Shown one piece after another: positions 40,101 through 45,661 of a DNA stretch of 45,661 nt. Source of the DNA: Phoronis ovalis (taxonomy: Eukaryota; Phoronida; Phoronidae). How positions within the stretch are numbered: the first letter of the stretch is position 1; each line of letters starts with the position of its first letter. A program made the translations under genes and the position numbers. The stretch covers positions 1-45,661 of the forward strand of contig JAOXYB010042503.1 of NCBI GenBank assembly GCA_028565635.1. Direction: 5' to 3'. The notes beneath the pieces were generated by a model that was not told where the DNA came from, ran no database searches, and worked only from the letters and a program-made list of their open reading frames with translations.

Positions 40101-40266
40101 ACGCAAAGATATTTAAAGAGTCTAGTTTATGGCTTTCTTCTACAGCTTCCTCTATGGAATCATCTATATTTTTCAACGGTTCCAGTTTCGATGTGTTTAT
40201 GCCATGGATTGCTGAAAATGTAGCGAAAACAACGCACACACACAAAATTCTAAATACCCCCATCAT
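22151..40266 (-). CDS. SLC9A6: Organellar Na+(K+)/H+ exchanger of the SLC9A6/7/9 (NHE6/7/9) group
   Basis: Eighteen exons in frame give 718 residues: 40005-40266, 38704-38924, 36795-36872, 36419-36495, 32974-33077, 32069-32174, 31781-31922, 31413-31518, 30457-30545, 29536-29649, 29074-29188, 28382-28535, 27945-27996, 27161-27244, 26078-26175, 25557-25665, 25141-25284 and 22151-22252. The protein starts with a signal-like segment ([13 protein letters not shown]), then TM helix [18 protein letters not shown] and [11 protein letters not shown] luminal loop with NYT/NSS glycosylation sites follows. The transport core has FDPEIFF, SATDPVTVLAIF (243-254), [13 protein letters not shown] (269-281; N274-D275 is the likely ion site), [14 protein letters not shown] and FSGLRGA (470-476). 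The tail has TDFILDE and DLGLG, both shared with human NHE6 as I remember it. The family loads cations into and leaks protons from endosomes/Golgi. Invertebrates often have one gene for the three vertebrate paralogues, so the symbol stands for the group. ATGs lie at 40266 and 40263. Introns 7 and 10 are U12-type. Confidence 0.96.
22253..25140 (-). other. Exchanger intron 17
   Basis: It has donor gtatgt (25140-25135) and acceptor ttttag at 22253. It contains the small TTAA palindrome at 23817-23907. No coding exon was recognised inside, and the short open frames on both strands resemble no family known to me. Confidence 0.75.
23817..23907. mobile_element. 91 bp palindromic mini-element ending in TTAA
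   Basis: The left end TTAAGGATGATCATTAACTA is matched in reverse by AACTTAGTGAACAATCATCC plus TTAA. The middle is CTGACCTTCAAAAAGCCC. A related end occurs at 37544. Ends that include TTAA would fit insertion at TTAA sites, as piggyBac-type elements do, but this is inferred only from the termini. Confidence 0.6.
28590..28709. repeat. Tandem duplication, 59 bp period
   Basis: ACTCCTAAATGTACTGTCTT occurs at 28591 and 28650, followed both times by ATTTAAAA, an AAAACATA stretch and AAGAAA. Two copies with a few differences lie in exchanger intron 11, about 55 bases downstream of exon 12 in plus coordinates. Confidence 0.8.
29189..29535 (-). other. Exchanger intron 10: U12-type GT-AG minor intron
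   Basis: The donor reads GTATCCTTTTG from 29535, an exact match to the U12 5' site consensus RTATCCTTT. Upstream of the acceptor, TCCTTGAC at 29207-29200 matches the U12 branch consensus TCCTTRAC, with its A 12 bases before the AG end (tatcag). The intron sits between codons (phase 0), after I433 and before F434. The exons join ...FIFTGI to [16 protein letters not shown]. Confidence 0.87.
30300..30350. repeat. AT microsatellite
   Basis: TATATA/ATAAT low-complexity run inside exchanger intron 9. Confidence 0.8.
31519..31780 (-). other. Exchanger intron 7: U12-type AT-AC minor intron
   Basis: No GT donor gives the family sequence at the end of exon 7, but ATATCCTTTA starts immediately after GCA ATC (31780 downwards), an exact match to the U12 AT-AC donor. 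The intron ends CTGTAC|, with the branch-like TTCCTTAAAC at about 31537-31528, close to the end as U12 introns require. Splicing there joins ...GCLTAI to [18 protein letters not shown]. From memory this aligns without gaps to [20 protein letters not shown] of human NHE6. It is phase 0, between I330 and L331, and 262 bases long. Confidence 0.92.
32370..32694. mobile_element. 325 bp MITE with GTACTCC-TGGGGG ends
   Basis: GTACTCCTGGGGGACCACTT at the left is matched in reverse by GAAGTGATCCCCCTGGAGTA at the right. The inverted ends extend about 40 bp with mismatches (TCAATACAGGGGAG versus CTCCTGTATGCAA). The interior carries degenerate units around AGGAAAGGGGATGGATTTT and CTTTTCAGT. No clear target duplication was found. 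It lies in exchanger intron 5. Confidence 0.75.
33078..36418 (-). other. Exchanger intron 4 (3.3 kb)
   Basis: It has donor gtaagt (36418-36413) and acceptor ttcag at 33078. Two parts are less AT-rich than the rest (about 33230-33480 and 35540-35660), but neither contains a recognisable exon, RNA or element. Confidence 0.7.
37544..37610. mobile_element. Remnant of the TTAA mini-element
   Basis: TTAAGGACGATCGTTAACTA matches the left end at 23817. The following AAAAGGGCTTTTTTGAAGGT plus CTGATTTT is the reverse complement of the interior of that copy. A right end is missing. It lies in exchanger intron 2. Confidence 0.6.
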
Positions 40267-40780
40267 GGAATAAATACACCCCTAGCTCGTGATGTCTGCG
40301 CTGACGGATTTGCTGGAATTTGGTTGGTTATTGTAGTTGTGGTCTTACAATAGCCATCCTAAACAAACATTGGACGTCTGCTGTGCATTGGATGTGTGTG
40401 ATTAACTACAACATTGAACATTGATAATAAACACAATTTAGCATACTTAGCTCGTAAGTTCAGATTGAAGTTATCCGTATCAATCTATAGAGTTTTACTA
40501 CTTTGGAAACTGGTGCTATTTAGTTGTTACACGTTTCCGGTTTTGTACTTCCGAACAGATATACCCTGTTCCGAAACACAAAAGTTTCTGAACAAAGTTG
40601 TTCTATCTAGATCAGGAGTTTCACAGCACTCAGGTATAGTTACTCTTTTAATTATTTCCTCTTTGTTTCTCCTAAATTAAATCGTAAAAAATATAATCAA
40701 ATAACAAGGGCGAAAACGAACAAATCATCAAATCGACAAATGCTGTCAGACCGGTATTCTGACATCGTCAAGTTCCTTCG
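40267..40780. other. Upstream flank of the exchanger gene
   Basis: This is the probable 5' untranslated and promoter region of the exchanger. It is less AT-rich than the introns. No TATA box or other element could be assigned. A hydrophobic plus-strand open frame at 40414-40680 resembles nothing known to me. Confidence 0.5.
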
Positions 40781-41575
40781 CTAAAAAGTTCGACGCAGCC
40801 TCAGGCTCTACAGCTCTCTATTCTACACTCTAGAGTCTAGCTAGTCCTGCAAGCATGACCCTACTATGGACAGCCTACGGGTTGTACGTAGGGTCATGCC
40901 GCCTCATAACTCAGAGTAGCCGAAGTTCGAAAACACTTACTAATACTTCCGCTGAAAGGGTCGTTGTCGTAAGGGGTACTACAGAAGTGTACCCGGGGTA
41001 CAATTATAGGAAATCATAAATCTTTTACAAAACTCTGTGACCGGAAAAGGGAAATATCGCATATAAGAGCGAGAGTTCCGGTCACAGAGTTTTGTAAAAG
41101 ATTATGATTTCCTATAAATGGGTCTAGAAGTTTACCGCCTTGCGGAAATTGTCCGCCGGGTACACTTCTGTAGTACCCCTTACGACAACGACCCTTTCAG
41201 CCTTACTTCCCTATTAAATTCCACCAAAATTTTTGCTTTTGCCTATCCCTTGACTACTCCGCTTCTTATATCCCCATATTCAAATAACGTAATCAAAGAT
41301 TCAACAGCACAGCAGCATAAAATCCAAAATGCACTCTTCCGGGGATATAAGAAGCGGAGTAGTCAAGGAATAGGCAGAAGCAAAAATTTTGGCGGAATTT
41401 AATAGGGAAGTAAGTGTTTTCGAACTTCGGCTACTCTGAGATATGAGACGGTCATGGCCCTACTGACAAGCTATAGGCTGTCCATAGTAGGGTCATGTCG
41501 TGCTTGCAGGACTAGCTAGACTCTAGAGTGTAGAATAGAGAGCTGTAGAGCCTGAGGCTGTGTTGAACTTTTTAG
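40781..41575. repeat. Nested foldback element, 795 bp, predicted branched hairpin
   Basis: The outer arms 40781-40950 and 41412-41575 are inverted copies (CTAAAAAGTTCGACGCAGCC at the left; CTGAGGCTGTGTTGAACTTT at the right). Inside lie two further inverted pairs side by side: 40951-41045 with 41076-41201 (GCTGAAAGGGTCGTTGTCGT and its reverse), and 41205-41275 with 41341-41411 (ACTTCCCTATTAAATTCC and its reverse). The strand could fold into one stem that branches into two hairpins. TACTTCC precedes the first inner pair and recurs just after it, so at least that pair may be a later insertion. It is non-coding and starts about 515 bp upstream of the exchanger ATG. Confidence 0.88.
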
Positions 41576-41994
41576 GTTTGAAACTTTATTAGAATTTGAT
41601 CAATGCGTTCGATACAACATACTAAACGATATTTAATTAAATGTCTTACCTTTCCTTAACACTGTACAAAAGGATTCTAGTCCAAAATTCAAAGTATAGA
41701 ATGAGGTTGTATGAATAGTCCTCTTTTATTACTGCCTTTAGATTAATAACTGTTCAGGAAAATTCGGTTCATGGCGAAGGCCAAAATAAAAATGCATCCC
41801 CTATGCACCCAAAAATAAAAAATGTTACCTCTCATTATTACCTGGCCCTAACTGCCCAAAAATAAATTCGGACCAGCCCCATAAGTAACGTTATATAGAA
41901 TGTATGAAGCTAGCATATCCTGCACAGACATGCAATGAAGTTGATTGTATATAATATAATGGGTTGAGTACGGGTAATGTGGGACAGTTTTTGG

Positions 41995-42285
41995 TTTTTC
42001 CTTGCACCCCCTTGTGGTAATTTCTGACCAGTCCCTAAGTTTTATGCCGGGCTGATTTTGATGAAAAATATACCCTTTTCATGCATCTGATGGTGAGAAA
42101 CATACCCTTTTTATGCATCTGTAACTCATGCTAAAAACAACACCCTATTTGTCAATATTTAGCTAAATATATACCCTTAACGCAGAACATGCTTGGTTGA
42201 AAAAAATTTACCCTTTTCAATCGATTTTTCGTTCACGCATGGGGACCCAGCATTTGACCCATGTGCCCCCGGGCATGTTGTGTTA
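41995..42285. repeat. MITE-like array of ATACCCTTTT units
   Basis: ATATACCCTTTTCATGCATC, ACATACCCTTTTTATGCATC, ACACCCTATTTG, TATACCCTTAAC and TTTACCCTTTTCAATC recur at 30-45 bp spacing. The right edge is CCCATGTGCCCCCGGGC and the left is CACCCCCTTGTGG. The unit resembles the array at 6940-7380. Inverted ends are not clear. Confidence 0.5.
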
Positions 42286-42289
42286 TTAA

Positions 42290-43322
42290 TAAAGTCGGTC
42301 AGAACTTTATCTGCTAAGAGGCGCTAAATGTCGGGGGATTTCCTGAGTTAGCCAATCAGGTTGTAGCAATTTTAACTGCGCTATTTTTTGACCAAAAATA
42401 GGTTATAATGCTAGGGACTTTTCTAACGACTTCCGCTTCGTGATAATGATTTGAGCACTTGGATAAATCAATTCATATTCAAAAAAATAATTCTTTCAAA
42501 AAAATAAAATAAGTGAAATTTATTTTTATCATAGGCATAGACGTAGACAGGTTTGAAATAGAATAAGTACCTTTAATTTTTTTCTCATTTGGCTACTTCA
42601 CTTCTCTTCTTCATTTAAGAGCTGACCCGTTTGATAATTTTTGGAGTATTTTTTTCCCATTGTCTATTACTTTTTTACTGGAAGATGAGTCTTTCACTCT
42701 ATAATGCTCTAAATGTTTTTGTACTAGGGTGAATGGAGGTAATTTCAGACACTTATGGCTAGATGGCTATTTAAAATATTATCTCACTTTTAATAACAAT
42801 ATAGACATATTACATACCATGAGAAATCTCTTTTACTGGTATGTATTGTTTCAAATTCCGGTAGATGCCAGTGTCGCATTGTGGCAAAAATTCAAAACTC
42901 ATTTGATGTAGGCAATTGCAGACACTTTCTGTTTTCCGATAAAAGTTATGAAAACGTTCATAAAATAAGCATTGTTCTAGTTCACAGAGTTTATGCAACT
43001 GATGTCAAGATTTAGCAGTTAGCGGTAACACGAATTGCATGCCTTGATATGTGTCTTTCAGACACCTTGACAAGTTATGGCATTCATTTTACTATGGTAT
43101 CGAATTACCTTGTGTGACTATCACTGTACCATACAGGAATTAGAACGTGCCACCTGTCAACACAGCTAAAGCCGGGCAACTGGTTCCCACATAGGTGGCT
43201 TCCTTTGGTCTTTGGAAGTATTTTGCTTTGTTTATTTTTGATATTATCAGTAAATTATTCAATAGGTGTCAGAAATTGCCTCAATTTATCTTAAACCATG
43301 TGGTGCCTTTGACTCCTCTTGA
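42290..43322. other. No gene or repeat recognised
   Basis: AT-rich sequence with short open frames only. Confidence 0.5.
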
Positions 43323-43329
43323 CCTAGAC

Positions 43330-43690
43330 CCCCGGGGGGTGGTCAATATGAAAGTGGGTACGCATGTTCCAAGAAATTTTTGCATGAAAGGGTATGTTTT
43401 TTGAACCGCCGGCTCATAACGCGCTACGTGCTTAGGGTCTGTTTTTTGGCTAAAATCACGAAAAGGGGTGGTTTTTTGGAGGTGTGACACTTCCTAAGGG
43501 GTGTTGTTTGGAAGTTTCACTTCGTTAGGGTAATCGTTAAAATTTCACTTCGTTAGGGGTGCAAATACAGTCAAAAAAATCACTTCCTTAGGGGTGTAGT
43601 TTTTTTGCAGAATTTCACTTCGTTAGGGGCTTTTTTGAAAAGTCATGTTGGAACATGGGTACCCACTTTCATATTGACCACCCCCCCGGG
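43330..43690. mobile_element. 361 bp MITE with CCCCGGGGGGTGG ends and 7 bp target duplication
   Basis: The terminal inverted repeats are about 42 bp: CCCCGGGGGGTGGTCAATAT plus GAAAGTGGGTACGCATGTTC at the left and the reverse at the right. They differ at only a few positions. An exact 7 bp direct repeat, CCTAGAC, flanks the element at 43323-43329 and 43691-43697. The interior holds about five units of TTTCACTTCGTTAGGGGTG (or CTTCCTTAGGGGTG) near 43487, 43515, 43541, 43579 and 43612. It has no coding capacity. Confidence 0.9.
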
Positions 43691-43699
43691 CCTAGACTC

Positions 43700-45661
43700 C
43701 CTTGTTGGAATTCCCCAACTTCTCCATTTTCAATAAAACTAATTTATAAAGTTAATACTGGTGAAGTTGGTGAAGGAACATCTCATTTACTATACAGTAT
43801 TGTAAGGTACAGTAGAAGTGAAATGTGGAAATGTAATTACTTTTTTTACACAAAATATTGACAATGTCAATAAATGATGCTACCAAGTAAATTCCAGTTG
43901 CATAAAAATATGTAATATAAATAAAATAATATATTATTTTTATTGAAACTTCATTATAATATATCATAGCATAAGTTGTTTGTTTAGAAACAAATACTAT
44001 TACTGGGTAAACACTTATCATTCATTAACGTAGCACTATCAGTAAGCTTGAGCTGTGCTGGTCTCGAATAGTTCCTAAAAAAAAAATTATGGGGTGTAGA
44101 GGCGTGTCTCGGTGGACAGAAATCCATTGGATTATAGTTAAAATATATAGGGTGTTTTTGAACAAGAATGATAGCTGTTGCTTGTAAAATTAACGAAAAT
44201 CTCGGGGCGCATCACATGACCTCGTATCAGTTCGTGTACGAAAGGTCAAGTTCAAGTAGCTCCAGGTTCCGATTGGAGAAATCTCCAAGGGGGTTCAATT
44301 TTTGGCAAATATCTCGAATTCTGTATGGTTGTTGGGGGGTAAATGGAACGGTTTTCCTAAGATATATGTGTGATGAAAGTGGACCGAGAGAGAAATTGGC
44401 GCTCAGCGTATAGGTTTTTTTAACAAAGATATTTGAAATCGTACATTTAACATTGCGTTGGATTGGACTTCCTACTGTTGTGTGCTACCTTAAGGATTTT
44501 TATGCTATCAATTAAACATTGACATGCTCATTGATGGTATGATAGTGTGGTATGAACAACCTAGTAAGTGAGATTTAGTAGATCCCATAGGTTGTTTAAA
44601 TTTTCCAGTTTCTTCCAGATTCAGCACAGGAAATATGTATTTTGTAAAGAATGAGATTATGTCAATTTGATTTTATTCTGGTTTAAGATTTATTTTTGTT
44701 TATCAGTTTATGCACATTTATGATTTGTAGAATAGTACCAGGATTAATATGGCTTAGTGACTAATGAAACTTGGAATTTTATGATTTATTAATTTCATAT
44801 TGTTGTGGATGTGCCATTAACCTAATATTCTTCATTCATAATCTTAGGTTTTTTATTGAAATTACTTATAATAAACCTACATATTCCCTTTAATATGATA
44901 ACCACAATTGTTATTAAATGTTATTTTAAATTATACCATAGCTTAATATGCATTGAGAAAATTACTGATGCTTGTAAACACATTTGATAGATCACTAGCT
45001 TAATAGCCCATTTAAAATCTGCTGAATATTATATATCTGCTTGCACAGAAGCTTTTGAAGCAAAGGTCAGGCAAGTGTATCTCAAGCAATTTGTGTGGGT
45101 GTCTGTAGTTAATATTTAGTAGATTTATTATTTTCAAATTTGCAATAAATATATGTATGTATCAACATTGGATCTATAGATGTTTGAAATGCATGCAGAA
45201 ATTAAAGTGGTCAGATATGTAAATATTTATCTAACTATAGCAGTAAACTAAATAACTACAATGATAAGCTAGCTACTTAGCTCTTTTCATTTGATGTAAC
45301 TTTCATACTTTTGTCATTTTGTCATTTATTACTAATGTGACATAATTTAAAGAAAAAGCCAGGAGAAAAAGCATATAGGATAATTTAAATAAAGAAGTTG
45401 ACAATACGGTTTGTCTTCCATAGATATATGTAGTATCTCACTGATATTTTCTTTTACTGTATTAAAATTGGTCATTAGTTTACATCTAAATAATTAATAA
45501 TGAGTTATTGTTTAACCTTTAATCAACTACACATTTTGAAGCTTGTTTTATATACTTATTTTTGCTGCTCTTATGAATATACACTACGGTAATTCTTCTC
45601 AAATTCGTACAAAATTAAAATAATTATTTTTTTTAATTTTGGGGGGTGTACGAAATTTGGG
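43700..45661. other. No gene recognised to the right edge
   Basis: Mostly AT-rich. A less AT-rich island at about 44060-44420 contains an 81-codon open frame with a serine run that resembles nothing known to me. The last 60 bases contain GTAC with A/T runs and GGGGGGTGTAC, which could be the edge of another small element cut by the window end. Confidence 0.5.

Noticed and set aside
40414-40680. 88-codon hydrophobic open frame on the plus strand upstream of the exchanger
   Set aside because: AT-rich chance frame in a promoter region; resembles no known protein.
43480-43640. CRISPR-like spaced repeats
   Set aside because: The short direct repeats are degenerate, lie inside a MITE and are in an animal genome.
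44168-44413. 81-codon open frame as a gene
   Set aside because: No recognised domain, no splice or start context beyond an ATG, and it lies in a stretch that may be repeat-derived.

Overview
The window is AT-rich animal nuclear DNA. It carries three spliced protein-coding genes with GT-AG introns, large introns full of short interspersed repeats, and no operons, ribosome binding sites or bacterial features. All three products match families that I recognise from vertebrates. The exon structures are rich in introns, and one gene keeps two minor-spliceosome (U12-type) introns. This points to a slowly evolving metazoan lineage such as a marine invertebrate rather than an insect or nematode. I cannot name the phylum from the sequence alone.

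Layout. From 227 to 9416 on the minus strand lie the first five coding exons of a ZBBX-like B-box zinc-finger gene, and the gene continues past the left edge. From 9417 to 14686 is the space between two divergently transcribed genes. Its right-hand part (about 10.8-14.5 kb) is a nest of transposable elements: a LINE fragment, a 2.3 kb inverted repeat, a foldback element and a 365 bp MITE with a 7 bp target duplication. From 14687 to 21135 on the plus strand lies a complete five-exon MBLAC1 gene of 214 residues. From 40266 down to 22151 on the minus strand lies a complete 18-exon organellar Na+/H+ exchanger of the SLC9A6/7/9 group, 718 residues, tail-to-tail with MBLAC1. From 40267 to 45661 there is no gene that I can support. 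This stretch holds a nested 795 bp foldback about 0.5 kb upstream of the exchanger start, and a second MITE with the same kind of 7 bp target duplication.

The three genes have no evident shared pathway: one has a B-box zinc finger, one is a metallo-beta-lactamase-fold hydrolase and one is an endosomal cation/proton antiporter. The most notable observations are the AT-AC and GT-AG minor introns of the exchanger, the nested foldback, a set of small elements built from GC-rich ends around arrays of degenerate repeat units, and a dispersed repeat with a period near 474 bp. Exon borders were set by hand from splice signals, reading frame and remembered family similarity. All three coding sequences stay in frame across every junction.
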